Positions 11,145-21,117 of a DNA stretch of 64,000 nucleotides are shown piece after piece. Source of the DNA: Dendrolimus kikuchii (Eukaryota; Arthropoda; Insecta; Lepidoptera; Lasiocampidae); NCBI GenBank assembly GCA_019925095.2, contig CM034411.1:2825001-2889000 (forward strand). Direction: 5' to 3'. The notes under the pieces are model-generated. The model saw only the letters and a list, made by a program, of their open reading frames with translations, had not been told where the DNA came from and did no database searches. Within the stretch, counting starts at the first letter, position 1; every line of letters starts with the position of its first letter. Made by a program: the position numbers and the translations under genes.

Positions 11145-11202
11145 AATGAAACTGAAAGCTATGTTCACCATCACCACGCGGGTGAAACCGCGGGCGCAGC
11201 TA
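11145..11202 (+). mobile_element. Helitron-like 3' end
   Basis: ATCACCACGCGGGTGAAACC leads to a GC hairpin (CGCGG...CCGCG) and then GGGCGCAGCTAG before a T. This is the same terminus as in the fuller copies at 14,258-14,483 and 52,485-52,728. Confidence 0.7.
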
Positions 11203-11304
11203 GTAATTTATAATCGGCACACAAACACACATATTGTATATCCCCAAATTAGGCGAGTTACGCTTGTGTTATTATATAACGAAGAAGCTTCGTTTCCGAA
11301 ATTT

Positions 11305-11395
11305 ACCATATCAGGAATCGAACCCGGAACCTCTGCATTGCAGTGAGCTAGGCTGGCAAAGGCTTAGACCGCTCAACCACAGAGGCAGTGCCTCT
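11305..11395 (-). repeat. tRNA-derived SINE head
   Basis: On the minus strand it reads CTCTGTGGTTGAGCGG (A-box-like) then GGTTCGATTCC (B box). No acceptor stem pairs around it, so it is a retroposed tRNA-like head rather than a tRNA gene. The same head occurs at 41,870-41,960 and the B-box half at 40,960-41,015. Confidence 0.55.
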
Positions 11396-11425
11396 GTTTA
11401 ATATATAGTTTAAAATCCCTATCTA

Positions 11426-11428
<3 letters not shown>

Positions 11429-11506
<78 letters not shown>
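11429..11506. repeat. (AT)n microsatellite
   Basis: About 78 bp of almost pure AT dinucleotide repeat, directly beside the Helitron-like end at 11,512. Confidence 0.98.
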
Positions 11507-11508
<2 letters not shown>

Positions 11509-11511
11509 TTA

Positions 11512-11720
11512 CTAGCTGTCCAGGCAGACATTGTTCTGCCCTGAAGAAATAAAATTTAAAACCCGATTCCAGCGCCACCTACCGGGTCCAAATGTAAGCT
11601 ATCCTATCTTTCAAGTCGGATCAAACTGCACACGGTGTGCAAATTTGATTAAAATCGGTCAATTAGTTTAGGAGTCCATCGCGGACAAACAACGTGACAC
11701 GTAATTTATATATATTAAGA
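11512..11720 (-). mobile_element. Helitron-like short element
   Basis: Starts ACTAGCTG on the plus strand (CTAG end on the minus). It contains CAGACATTGTTCTGCC, CGCCACCTACCGGGT and AAATCGGTCAATTAGTTTAG and ends near TATATTAAGA. A truncated relative lies at 47,322-47,410. Confidence 0.6.
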
Positions 11721-11875
11721 TATATAATTGAAATCCACGTATATAGTGACTCATTGCGATATCTCAGATACTATAATACCTATAGACTTGAAATTTGGCA
11801 TGGACCTTCCTTTCGCCAAGGAAGGTCAGCTAAGAACGGATTTTACAGCACACGAAGCGGGCGGGTATCACCTAG
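11721..11875 (+). mobile_element. Helitron-like short element
   Basis: Begins near TATATAATTGAAATCC and ends GGCGGGTATCACCTAG before a T. It carries a CTTGAAATTTGGCATGGACC block. It abuts the neighbouring element head to head. Confidence 0.45.
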
Positions 11876-11882
11876 TTAATTA

Positions 11883-12693
11883 TAATATTGTAATTTCGAA
11901 ATTAACTCTGTCTGTCTGTCTGCCCATTCCGTTTTCACGGAAAAACTACGAAACCGATTTGGCTGAAACTCATAATATATATACTTTCGATGCCTAAGAT
12001 GAACATAGGATAGATACTTTTTATCCCGAAAAATTGGATAGTTTCCGGGATAAAAACATATGTGTCTCTCTGTTTGTTATGCTTTTATGGAAAGACCGAT
12101 TGGATTTGGCTGAAATTCGGTAGATATGTAATTTTAATACACAGGGTGGCCAGCGATACTTTTCATCCCGGATAATGGGGTAGATTTATGTAAAGGTTAC
12201 CCCGGAAACTAGGATAGGTTTTGTGATTTTGTCTATTCTGTCCATTTCGTCCGTGTTATCCATTTTGTCTGTTTTGTCAACTTTTGTCATTTATGTAGTT
12301 TACATATAGACAGGGGATGGGATAGTTTGCGATATAAAATGAAGTAAATCTTCCGGGGGGAAATACATAAAGATTTAATACAATGTAACCTGCACCGCCT
12401 GGTACTTAAACAAGAGGTACCGTGAAATCTGGCAACTTAACCAATGGTTGTCAATTTTGCCATTATAGGTTTTTGTTTGCAAGATTATTATTACTATTAC
12501 TCTCACAAAATGTCTTTTTTGATCAAATAACGTCACGTATGAGTCATATACTCAAAAAAGACATTTTGTGAGAAGTAATACTAATCTTGTAAACGAAAAC
12601 AAATAATGGCAAAATTGACAACCATTGGTTCAGTTGCCAGATTTCAAGGTACGCACTAATTGACTCGTAGCGCAGCCGCGGGGTAAACTCTAG
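11883..12693 (+). mobile_element. Helitron-like repeat without the minisatellite
   Basis: Sister copy of 1,944-3,014, ending GGGTAAACTCTAG before a T. At the place where the sister has about 63 nine-bp units, this copy has only a short degenerate GTCCATTTCGTCCGTG stretch (12,235-12,290). A 236-bp foldback element interrupts it at 12,417-12,652. Confidence 0.6.
12417..12652. mobile_element. Foldback element, ~100-bp arms
   Basis: Near-palindrome: the left arm starts GTACCGTGAAATCTGGCAAC and the right arm ends GTTGCCAGATTTCAAGGTAC. The arms also share CCAATGGTTGTCAATTTTGC and CACAAAATGTCTTTTTTGA. The loop is about 30 bp (CAAATAACGTCACG...). No coding frame. It sits inside the Helitron-like repeat 11,883-12,693. 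Confidence 0.85.
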
Positions 12694-12721
12694 TTATGTT
12701 ATAAATAAAAGCATATTTAAT

Positions 12722-12939
12722 AAAACTACGTTTTAACGGTTTTAAGCGCGGTAATTTTATTTGATTTTGGTTTTTCCGACGTTTTCCGAAGTTTTATTTA
12801 GCCTACCTACTTTAACAATACTCGTTGACACTTGACATCTTTGTCTTCCGTGATCACGGCCACTGAAAAGTGGCCGAAACGTCGGAAAAATCAAAATCAA
12901 ATAAAATTACCGCGCTTAAAACCGTTAAAACGTAGTTTT
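12722..12939. mobile_element. Foldback element with AAAACTACGTTTTAACGG ends
   Basis: Left end AAAACTACGTTTTAACGGTT continuing GCGCGGTAATTTTATTTGAT; the right end is its reverse complement. The interior carries CACTGAAAAGTGGCCGAAACG. A shorter, diverged copy lies at 15,253-15,405. Confidence 0.8.
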
Positions 12940-13310
12940 AGTACAATACAAGTCGCGAAAACTTAAGAAAATATTATAAAAGCATATTGATAAAATTCAA
13001 GAAATGTTTTCTAGTGGAACTTAGTTTCAATGTAATCTTGAACTTGAAACGCCCTCGCTAATAAAATCGTACATCAACATTTTTAAAATTTTATTACGTC
13101 CTGTAACCATAAATTTATTTTTATGGATCGCAATATTTTTTTAATCTAACTAATGGTGTTTCATATTCATAATGAAAATATACGTTGAAAATAAATTTTT
13201 CAACCCTTATTTACATGTATAACTACCACCCTTAAATTTTCACGATTATGCTAAATATTTTTTAGCGCTATTCAGGCTATACCTTTCTCTTTCAGTCACA
13301 TAGACACAGT
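12940..13310. other. AT-rich unassigned spacer
   Basis: Nothing recognised between the foldback and the following MITE. Confidence 0.4.
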
Positions 13311-13312
13311 GG

Positions 13313-13648
13313 TTACGTTCCATAAGAGACTCACAACGACCACGTTCGCGACCGCATAAACTCTAGTGGAACGGATTATGGGGCGTTGATGTCATAAACG
13401 ATGAAATACACAAATGTCATTGGTTGATTTGAAAATTGCGCCTTTTTCAATGTCAAGAGATAGAAAGAATTAATGCTCCGTAGTCAACGCCCACTTCGAC
13501 TCACCTCTTGACATGGGGCATTGTGAGCGCTGTGTGATTGAAAATAATGACGTCATTAGTGACGTTTTCGCCACGACCATAACGACCGTGGTTGCCATAT
13601 GGAACGACTGACGGAGCATTTTGGAGATTGTGAGCTACTAACGAAGCG
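13313..13648 (+). mobile_element. MITE with CTCACAACG-type inverted ends
   Basis: Starts TACGTTCCATAAGAGACTCA and ends with the inverted version, TTGTGAGCTACTAACG. The interior has GTGGAACGG, CACCTCTTGACATG, ATGACGTCATTAGTGACG and TTTTCGCCACGACCA. Related copies lie at 13,730, 27,543 and 54,705. Confidence 0.7.
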
Positions 13649-13729
13649 CGTCCAGTATAGTACCTCTTTTAATTGCAGAGACTAAAATGACAATTGCTAA
13701 TAACAAATGTCAAACTTGTATCACAGTGG

Positions 13730-14005
13730 GTATGTTCCACTTAAAGAACGCAAAAAAACGCTCACGACTTGACTTGATTGACGTGAAAATCGTGCTTTTG
13801 TCAACGTCTCGATAGAGAGTATTAATGTTCTGTAATCAACGTCTACTTCGGCCCACCTCTTCAGATAGGTCTTTGTGAGCGATGCCTAAACGAAAATTAT
13901 GACGTCATTAGTGACATTTTTACCACGACCATAAATAAGGTCTACGGTCGCTATGTGCAGTGGTTGTATGAGCATTTTGAACATTGTGAGCTACGAGTGG
14001 AACGC
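13730..14005 (+). mobile_element. MITE, CTCACAACG family, diverged copy
   Basis: Same order of blocks as 13,313-13,648 (CCACCTCTTCAGATAGG, ATGACGTCATTAGTGAC, CACGACCATAA, ATTGTGAGCTACGAGTGG) with more divergence. It follows the previous copy by about 80 bp in the same orientation. Confidence 0.65.
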
Positions 14006-14042
14006 ACTACTCAGGCTACATCCTGTATTTCAGTCACTTATA

Positions 14043-14175
14043 GCCGGTTCTTATATCTTACTATTCATTCGCTTGCCCTACCATCGGTTGAATTTTGACA
14101 TTACTTAAATGGAGGTTATGTCAAATTTTAACCGATAGTAAGGCAAGTGAACGGTCGGTAAGATATAGGACCGGC
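14043..14175. mobile_element. Foldback element, GCCGGTTCTTATATCTTAC ends
   Basis: Arms GCCGGTTCTTATATCTTACT and GTAAGATATAGGACCGGC, continuing through ACCATCGGTTGAATTTTGAC and its complement, with a loop of about 20 bp. A copy at 22,928-23,346 is split by a SINE-like insertion. Confidence 0.8.
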
Positions 14176-14257
14176 CCGTAGATCCAATACGTAGTGTACG
14201 CGTTTTAATTGAAGAGACTAAAATGACAATTGCGAATGTCATACTTTTGTCACAGCA

Positions 14258-14483
14258 TCTCTATAAATATTATAAACGCGAGAGTTTGTAAGAATGTATG
14301 GATGGATGTATGTTTGCTACTCTTTCACGCAAAAACTACTGAATGAATTTTGACGAAACATTACAATAATATAGCTTACACATCAGAATAACACAGGCTA
14401 TAATTGATAAAGACATAGTGTGAATTACCCAAAATATAAAGATTTAGATTCCATCACGTGGGTGAAACCGCGGGCGCAGCTAG
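14258..14483 (+). mobile_element. Helitron-like short element (GCGCAGCTAG family)
   Basis: Starts TCTCTATAAATATTATAAAC after an A and ends GGGCGCAGCTAG before a T, as expected of Helitron AT insertion. It shares TTACTCTTTCACGCAAAAAC-like, ATTTTGACGAAAC and AACACAGGCTATAATT blocks with 52,485-52,728. Confidence 0.75.
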
Positions 14484-14489
14484 TATATA

Positions 14490-15250
14490 ATATATTCTTT
14501 TTAAGTTTAACATTTGAAAATTGTCAGTTTGTTCTTCACAATTAAAAAAATAACATTTGCTAAAGCCTAATTTACATTTGGATTACTTAAGTTAAGTACT
14601 TAACTTAATTAAAGATCGTTTGGACAGATATCTACAAAATCGACAAGTTATTATTAAACTGGAAAATTTCTGACCAAACTATGATAAGCAAACTCCAGTT
14701 CCGCAAACTAACTACTAACTAATGCAAATATAAAGTATTCCACCCCCCTCCCCAATACGCCCCTCCCTCTCACTACTTTAAATTCAAATACCATATATCT
14801 ATACCGCACCCAAACAAACAGACAAATGATCATATGGATCCATAACTAAAAACAATCGCAGACAAGATTGCGTTTTTACAAAAATGGCTACGAAACTATT
14901 TAACAGGCTAAATGACATAACAATTTTATCAACTAACGTCTCATACGTTACCGCTAATTGTTTAATCTGAAAGAAACTTAAGAAAAAATTCAAAACAACA
15001 TACCTTTTTATAGCTCAAAATTTATCTCCTGTAATAAAATCACTTTCTCCGCTTCATTACTGTGTTTACGTCACTCACAATGTACAACTTTTTTTTAAAC
15101 CGTCAAATATGGCGGAATACTGAAACACGGTTCGAAATTTGAATTATGACCATAGAGCTATGTTTCGATGTATCACGCCTCTTTATTGAATTCGTCCTTT
15201 AAAGTAATATAATAAGTCAGAACATAAATATTTTTGATGATTTTAATATA
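14490..15250. other. AT-rich single-copy-looking DNA
   Basis: No repeat recognised. On the minus strand TATAAAAAG is followed by GTATGT at about 15,000, a possible splice donor for a non-coding first exon. A YY1-like CGCCATATTTG lies just upstream at about 15,107-15,117. This is only suggestive. Confidence 0.3.
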
Positions 15251-15252
15251 TT

Positions 15253-15405
15253 TAAAACTACGTTTTAACGGTTTTAAGCGCGGACCGTTTTCGACAAAGA
15301 TGTCAACCCCTTTGTCTTCCATGATCACGGCTACTGAAAAGTGGCCGAAACGTCGAAATTAAAAATCTAAAAAATAAAAATTCCTCCCTTAAAACCGCGA
15401 TTTTA
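15253..15405. mobile_element. Foldback element, diverged copy
   Basis: Begins AAAACTACGTTTTAACGGTT like 12,722-12,939, keeps CTACTGAAAAGTGGCCGAAA, and ends in a degraded complementary arm (CTTAAAACCGCGATTTTAG). Confidence 0.65.
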
Positions 15406-15409
15406 GTCT

Positions 15410-16565
15410 GTTTATTTTCACCGATTTTTCACGTGAAAAACCTGAAGATGAATATGAAATATTTAACATAACAAGCATACAATATTTATACACACAATTG
15501 TCAAACAAATAATAAAGAAAATAAAAAAAACATTCGACAAAAATATTTTAAAACCAGTTTTTTTTTTCTAAAGCTATATTTTTCCTATTATAACATCCTT
15601 AATACGCTCAAAACATTGCAATCAGTTTAATTAAAATTCAAAATAAAAATAAAATCTAGCACCATGTAACCATCCAAAAATAGAATTTAAATAACCGTTA
15701 ATGCTTGACTTCAACACAATATTAATATTGCTTTAAAAAATCTCTTATCTATTAAATCATTAAATCGCAAGAGACGTAATAAAAAAAAACATAAATATAT
15801 GGCTCTTATAAAAATAAAGACATAAAGTAAGATATATAAGAAATCATCGCGTCAATTACACGGCCGAAAAGCTAATTTCCAGCTGTGCAGCGTAATGATA
15901 GTGTAAGTTTCAGTATTTGCACAAAACCCGCCAAAAAACACGCACACGAAGGTCATACGGCGTCGAATAACACAACACAAATCACCAAAAAATCACATCA
16001 CTATTTCCCGGTAAAATTGACAGATTATTTTTTCTTATAAAAAAAAAAAGACACGGCCAATGAATCCATAGATATAATACACGTCGAACGTTAAAGAAAT
16101 GTTGATTTTATTTATAAATTTTGTATTGCGTACGGCCGGGCGCGCGTTTCGACGGAAAGCGGGGCTTGGAATTCGTATTTAGGTTAGGTTTCTTGTATAA
16201 AGCAACGCACACATGCGCAGTGCAAATGTGTACGTAATGCCAAAGATTAGGCGGGTGATTTTGGACGCCCTCAATGGAAATGTTTGACATTTATTTTTAT
16301 GATTGGCGATTAAATTTTATCGATATTAATAACATTAACGGCATCCTAGAATTAAAAGTCTTGTTGGTACAGTGGTTGACGCAGCCGTGATATATTCATA
16401 TGACGTGTTTTAAGGTAAACTTTGAGATGAGACTGAGACATGAGACAGCGACCGAGACATCCAACATATTCACTCCTATGCAATAGGGGCTATAAAATCA
16501 AGATACTTTTCGTCACCTTACAGTTTTGTACGAGCTTACAAACTTATCACTTCAAAGTTTGTGCA
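15410..16565. other. AT-rich DNA with a CpG-containing patch
   Basis: 15,410-15,850 is AT-rich with nothing recognised. 15,860-16,290 contains CpG-rich islets, a GCGCATGTGTGCG-like motif (minus strand) and a GTAAGT at about 15,911 (plus), which could be promoter or first-exon DNA. 16,370-16,395 resembles a tRNA-type A box (ACAGTGGTTGACGCAGCCG). No coding exon is supported. Confidence 0.3.
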
Positions 16566-16569
16566 AGTA

Positions 16570-16858
16570 AGTAGCGAAAGAACACAATTTCCTGAGGCCT
16601 GTCGTAAGAGGCGACAAAACAACCCACATCCAGGTGGTAGGGTGTTTGCCCGACTGAATGGCTACCACCCCTGATCTAAAGTATGTCGCAATAACAACTT
16701 TGAGTTGTGTTCGGCATTAGTGACCAGTTTCCAGTCTCCCTTAAGAGAACAACAGCGCATTTGTAGCACCTTTAGTGTTGCTTATGTCCATAGACGATGG
16801 TAACCGCTTTCCGTCAAGTGGGCCGACTGCCTGTTTGCTGAACTCTTGTCATAAAAAA
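16570..16858 (+). repeat. SINE-like repeat, nearly complete
   Basis: Lacks the first few bases (starts GCGAAAGAACACAATTTCC) and has a short deletion in the GCGGCCGGGCGG block. It ends CTCTTGTCATAAAAAAATA. Confidence 0.8.
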
Positions 16859-16859
16859 A

Positions 16860-17400
16860 TATATATTTTTAACACTAAATAAAATTATTTCTATTATGAA
16901 AGCTATACTGTAGTATTTTTCCAATTAACAACAGTAAGTGTAAAAAATTATATGTCAAAAAATTCTACTATAGTATTAATGGTTGTACTTTAACGAGTTT
17001 TTTTTTTAAATAGAGTGACTTAGCACTACAGGCTTGTTACGTGTTTCTTTATATACAAACCAGTGTATTGTCAAATCCCAAGAAGTAATAATATTTTAAT
17101 TACATACAACTTAATTAGGTTTTGTATTAAAACCTTCAGTGAAAAATTACCTAACTGATGGTAAAAACCGCTTAAAATACATTGGGTGGTTTAGGAGGAC
17201 TTAACGGATATACAGACAGATGCGCAAAGCTTGTTTTATACTATGTAACGAAAAAATAGTTTTGGAATTTATTGTATATTATAAATCCGCACCTTATTGT
17301 ATTAAGAAGTATTTTCCCGTGGCGGTGGCTTGTCTCCGACATCTTACTCTGAAATGCCATTCAACGTATGTTTTGGTATTTAAAATTATGCCTTCTGTCT
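16860..17400. other. AT-rich unassigned DNA
   Basis: No family firmly recognised. The segment 17,150-17,215 (GGTGGTTTAGGAGGACTTAACG) resembles common Lepidopteran transposon sequence. The frame 17,220-17,411 has no motif. Confidence 0.35.
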
Positions 17401-17403
17401 CAT

Positions 17404-18730
17404 GTCTCTAATGTTCTCTCAGAGAAGAATACACACTTCTGTTCATATTTCGTGCTTTAGTCTACCGTTGATGAAACCCGTTAGCCCCTGGCAGACGTGA
17501 CGGCGTTTTCGCTGCTCGCGACCGCCCAATGTTTGAGTAAATAGCGAGCGCCAATCTAATACAGCCTAGTACTAATTGTTCAAGTCGAACGGTTTATCAC
17601 GTACGAAGTCACGAGAAAGTCACACTATTTCTTGTAAGAGAAAAACAAATGACAAAAGTTATTTGAAAGTAAGTCTTCTAAAGAAGAGGGAAGTTACACA
17701 AAAGCCATCTATTTTTTGTGAGACAAAAACAAACGACAAAAGGCGTTCGAGAGTAAGCCCTCTGCCTCGTGTCCCAAATGTTTTGCCAAAGAAAAATACA
17801 CGTCTCTGTACATATTTCATGCTTAAGTCCACATTTGATGAAACCCGTCAGCCCCTGGCAGACGTGACGGCGTTTTCGCTGCTCGCGACCGCCCAACGTT
17901 TGAGTAAATAGCGAGCGCCAATCTGATACAGCCTAGTACTAATTGTTCAAGTCGAACGGTTTATCACGTACGAAGTCACGAGAAAGTCACACTATTTCTT
18001 GTAAGAGAAAAACAAATGACAAAAGTTATTTGAAAGTAAGTCTTCTAAAGAAGAAACAAGTTACACAAAAGCCACTCTATTTTTTGTTGGAAAAAAACAA
18101 ACGACAAAAGGCGTTCGAGAGTAAGCCCTCTGCCTCGTGTCCCAAATGTTTTGTCAAAGAAAAATACACGTCTCTGTGCATATTTCATGCTTTACTCCAC
18201 CGTTGATGAAACCTGTCAGCCCCTGGCAGACGTGACGGCGTTTTCGCTGCTCGTGACCGCCCAATGTTTAAGTAAATAGCGAGCGCCAATCTGATACAGC
18301 CTAGAACTAATTGTTTAAGTCGAACGGTTTATCACGTACGAAGTCACGAGAAAGTCACACTTTTTCTTGTAAGAGAAAAACAAATGACAAAAGTTATTTG
18401 AAAGTAAGTCTTCTAAAGAAGAAACAAGTTACACAAAAGCCACTCTATTTCTTGTGGGACAAAAACAAACGACAAAAGGCGTTCGAGAGTAAGCCCTCTG
18501 CCTCGTGTCCCAAATGTTTTGCCAAAGAAAAATACACGTCTCTGTGCATATTTCATGCTTTACTCCACCGTTGATGAAACCTGTCAGCCCCTGGCAGACG
18601 TGACGGCGTTTTCGCTGCTCGTGACCGCCCAATGTTTAAGTAAATAGCGAGCGCCAATCTGATACTGCCTAGTACTAATTGTTCAAGTCGAACGGTTTAT
18701 CACGTACGAAGTCACAAGAAAGTCACTCTA
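17404..18730. repeat. 367-bp satellite, about 3.6 copies
   Basis: CAAGTCGAACGGTTTATCAC recurs at 17,579, 17,946, 18,314 and 18,682, giving periods of 367, 368 and 368 bp. Units are nearly identical. Each unit contains an internal ~95-bp doubling (TGTAAGAGAAAAACAAATGAC versus TGTGxGACAAAAACAAACGAC). In the second and third full units a frame reads C-P-K-C-F-[V/A]-K-E-K-Y-T-S-L-C-I-F-H-A-L-L-H, spacing C-x2-C-x12-H-x3-H like a C2H2 zinc finger. Confidence 0.95.
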
Positions 18731-18853
18731 TTCGATGTAAAATTGTACTTTATTCTCTTTTAGTAATGATGTGACCATTATACGTGTATCGAATGTTGAA
18801 CACTCTGTTACTAAATTAATGGTGGTTGGCAGTCAAATGCAACACGTTGAAGT

Positions 18854-18869
18854 TGGTGACGGTAACAGA
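18854..18869. repeat. Target-site duplication, left copy
   Basis: TGGTGACGGTAACAGA, repeated exactly at 20,027-20,042. It marks the ends of the R1-clade insertion. Confidence 0.95.
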
Positions 18870-19560
18870 AGCCGTCAGGGCAATAAGAGGATACCGTACG
18901 GTGTCCTTCGAAGTGGCCTCGCTACTGGCCGGATCCCCCCCATGGGACCTGGAAGCCAGGGTCCTGGCGTCACTGTATGTGTGGCGCAAAGAGGCCCTGG
19001 CTAGGGGCACCAGACCCACGCCTCGCGAGATCGAGGCGTGCCGGTCGGAGCTCCGCCAGGTAGCCGTGGGGGTCTGGGAAGATCGCCTACGACGCCCCAG
19101 CGCGGGCCCCGCCACCATTGAGGCGGTGAGGCCCGTCCTGCACGATTGGATTAGACGAAGTCACGGCACCCTGACGTTCAGGCTGACGCAGGTCCTGACG
19201 GGGCATGGTTGCTTCGGAAGGTACCTGTGTCGCCTCGGCCGCGAGGCCACGCCAGGGTGCCATCATTGTGACACGGGCGACGAGAACACGGCGCTGCACA
19301 CTCTCCAGGAATGTCCAGCTTGGACGGAGCAGCGCCGGGAGCTCGTCGCCCATACCGGACTAGACACCTCGTTCCCGGCCGTGGTACGCACCATGGTCGG
19401 GAGCTCCACCGGATGGGACGCCGTCTCCTCCTTCTGCGAGCAAGTCATGTTCGCGAAGGAGGAGGCGGAACGGGAGCGTGAGCGTAATTCCCTGCTCCGC
19501 TCCCGGCAAAGGAGGACGCGCCGACGCCGGAGGTCAGACAGTGACCTTCGGCCGCCGTAA
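18870..19560 (+). pseudogene. R1-clade ORF2 C-terminal fragment with CCHC knuckle
   Basis: An open frame of about 230 codons inside the element. It begins with a YRTVSFEVASLLAGSPPW block, the motif that follows the RT domain in R1-clade ORF2. It continues with a T-F-R-L-T-Q-V-L-T-G-H-G-C-F-G-R-Y-L block and a CHHCDTGDENTALHTLQEC zinc knuckle (C-x2-C-x9-H-x5-C), ending in an Arg-rich tail. Family knowledge: this knuckle lies near the ORF2 C-terminus of R1/TRAS/SART-type LINEs. The RT and AP-endonuclease domains are missing. A methionine at 18,826 lies in host sequence upstream of the insertion and is not the true start. High GC contrasts with the surroundings. Confidence 0.88.
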
Positions 19561-20026
19561 GCGGGCGGCGCGGGTGGGGCCCCTAGGGGTATAGGGGTTC
19601 TCACTCACCCGCATATGCCGTCGAGATGAGAGCGCGAGTGTTCCGCGCGCGCTCATCTCTCTTCCCGTGGGGCGCGTTACAAACCGCCCCACGCATGGGC
19701 TAGACTTAGTAGTAGCCGGGGGATATGTCCCCTGGCATAGGAAGAGGCCCAGTGAGCGGGGCCCACGCCTACCAGGGCACGCGGAGTTGGGAATCCCGCA
19801 TTCACGTAGCCCTGGCATAAGGCGCAGGACGGAACACCCAGGGATTTTAGTGGGTATCCCTAACTGGGGAGTGGCAATAGCGTGGCACCGGTTCTGACCG
19901 GGCACGCTAGTGCCACCCCCGATCTGGCGAATCCCACACTCACACGGGTCGCGAACATCCCCCCAGGCTTCTATGCCTGTCGCGGCTTAGTCCTCAAACG
20001 GATTTCCCCTGGCCAAAAAAAAAAAA
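18870..20026 (+). mobile_element. 5'-truncated R1-clade LINE
   Basis: A GC-rich block of 1,157 bp, beginning inside the end of ORF2 and finishing in a poly(A) run. It is framed by a perfect 16-bp TSD. The 3' UTR carries TTTTAGTGGGTATCCCTAAC, CTAGTGCCACCCCC, CTGGCGAATCCCA and TCAAACGGATTTCCCCT, shared with the piece at 22,577-22,820. This is a clean target-primed insertion. Confidence 0.92.
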
Positions 20027-20042
20027 TGGTGACGGTAACAGA
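20027..20042. repeat. Target-site duplication, right copy
   Basis: Exact second copy of TGGTGACGGTAACAGA, directly after the poly(A). Confidence 0.95.
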
Positions 20043-20044
20043 TC

Positions 20045-20550
20045 AAACTTTGTGATTGCAATGTTAGGAGGTCTCTTAAAAACTGGTTAATAAATATTAA
20101 GATTCTTTATTGCGCACAAATTTACATTTCAAACAATCGTGTATAAAGACAAGCTCAACGCTAAAAAGAGTTTCTATATTAACTTGAAAATTATCACTAT
20201 TTCACTTGTGTAAGTTTTGTTTTGTATCCAACGTGGTAAGCGCGGCATTTCTGACATTTGTTGGGGGTGATAATATCTAAGAGCCCGATTTTGACGTTAA
20301 TTGTGAGCAAAATATTGATATTCTAATATAAGTTTTCTTTTATTGAATTCTTCGTACACAAAAAAACTACAGTGCTTATTTTTATATCTAAAAGCTAAAT
20401 ATTTAAACATTTCTATTGTAAAATTAATACGGAATTTGTAAAATAGGCTGCATGAACTTGTATAAACATACGTTCTATTTGAATATAATTTCATTATTGT
20501 GCTATATATGTCTTTCTAAATAAATGTTTTCTTTAAAATAATATATTTTT
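20045..20550. other. AT-rich unassigned DNA
   Basis: Nothing recognised apart from AT-rich sequence. It ends in a TATATTTTTCAG run immediately before the next LINE fragment. Confidence 0.4.
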
Positions 20551-20551
20551 C

Positions 20552-21117
20552 AGAGCGTTAGGTAAACTTCTAGGCGCTAAGAACCTCAGCCAGAAGGCCC
20601 AGCTCGCCATACACAACGCGGTGCTGGTACCTACGCTCACGTATGGAAGCGAGAGTTGGGTATGGAAGAGAGAGCATGAAAGTAGAGTAAACGCGGTTGA
20701 GATGCGAGCACTGCGCAAAATCTGCGGAGTGACGCTCGCGGACCGCGTTCGTAATACCGAATTAAGAAAGAGAGTTGGTATGAAAGAGAGTGTCGGGGTG
20801 AAGGTAAGGAAAGGAATGCTCCGGTGGTTCGGGCATGTGGAAAGAATGCATGATGAAAGAATGACTAAACAGATATACAATGCAAAAGTGGATGGATGCA
20901 GAAGTCGTGGAAGGCCACGACACACCTTCCATGATCAAATTGATAGTGTACTAGCGGAGGGTGATGTCAGGAGCCTTAAGAACAGACGAGTGTGCATGAC
21001 AAGAGTTATGAATGTCAAAGAAGCAAGTGAGGTGTGTAAGAATGGGCCTAAATGGCGCTCTGTTGTTCGTGCCTATCCCGCAAGGGAACTGGCGTAAAGT
21101 TATGTATGTATGTATGA
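20552..21117 (+). mobile_element. RTE-like LINE 3' fragment (copy e), one of the longest
   Basis: Starts AGCGTTAGGTAAACTTCTAGG and ends with the RELA stop and a short TATG tail. The open frame 20,621-21,097 is intact from LVPTLTYGSESWVW through ALRKICGVTLADRVRNTE, LRWFGHVERM and RGRPRHTFHDQID. The LPTLTYGSE-like and ALRKI blocks lie just downstream of the RT catalytic domain in RTE-like LINEs. The DNA directly upstream ends TTTTTCAG, which resembles a splice acceptor, but copy p starts at nearly the same point without it. Confidence 0.82.

Noticed and set aside
11305..11395. tRNA gene
   Set aside because: A and B boxes are present but there is no acceptor stem or proper cloverleaf, and the same head is repeated elsewhere.
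11429..11506. (AT)n tract as a regulatory TATA array
   Set aside because: Simple microsatellite next to a Helitron-like end; no gene start nearby.
17404..18730. CRISPR-like regular repeat
   Set aside because: The unit is 367 bp with no unique spacers; it is a eukaryotic satellite.
19087..19604. Long antisense frames over the R1-clade element
   Set aside because: High GC keeps both strands open; the plus strand has the conserved R1-clade blocks and zinc knuckle.
20530..20552. TTTTTCAG before copy e read as a true splice acceptor joining a host exon to the LINE frame
   Set aside because: Copy p starts at nearly the same LINE position without such a site, so it is probably chance.
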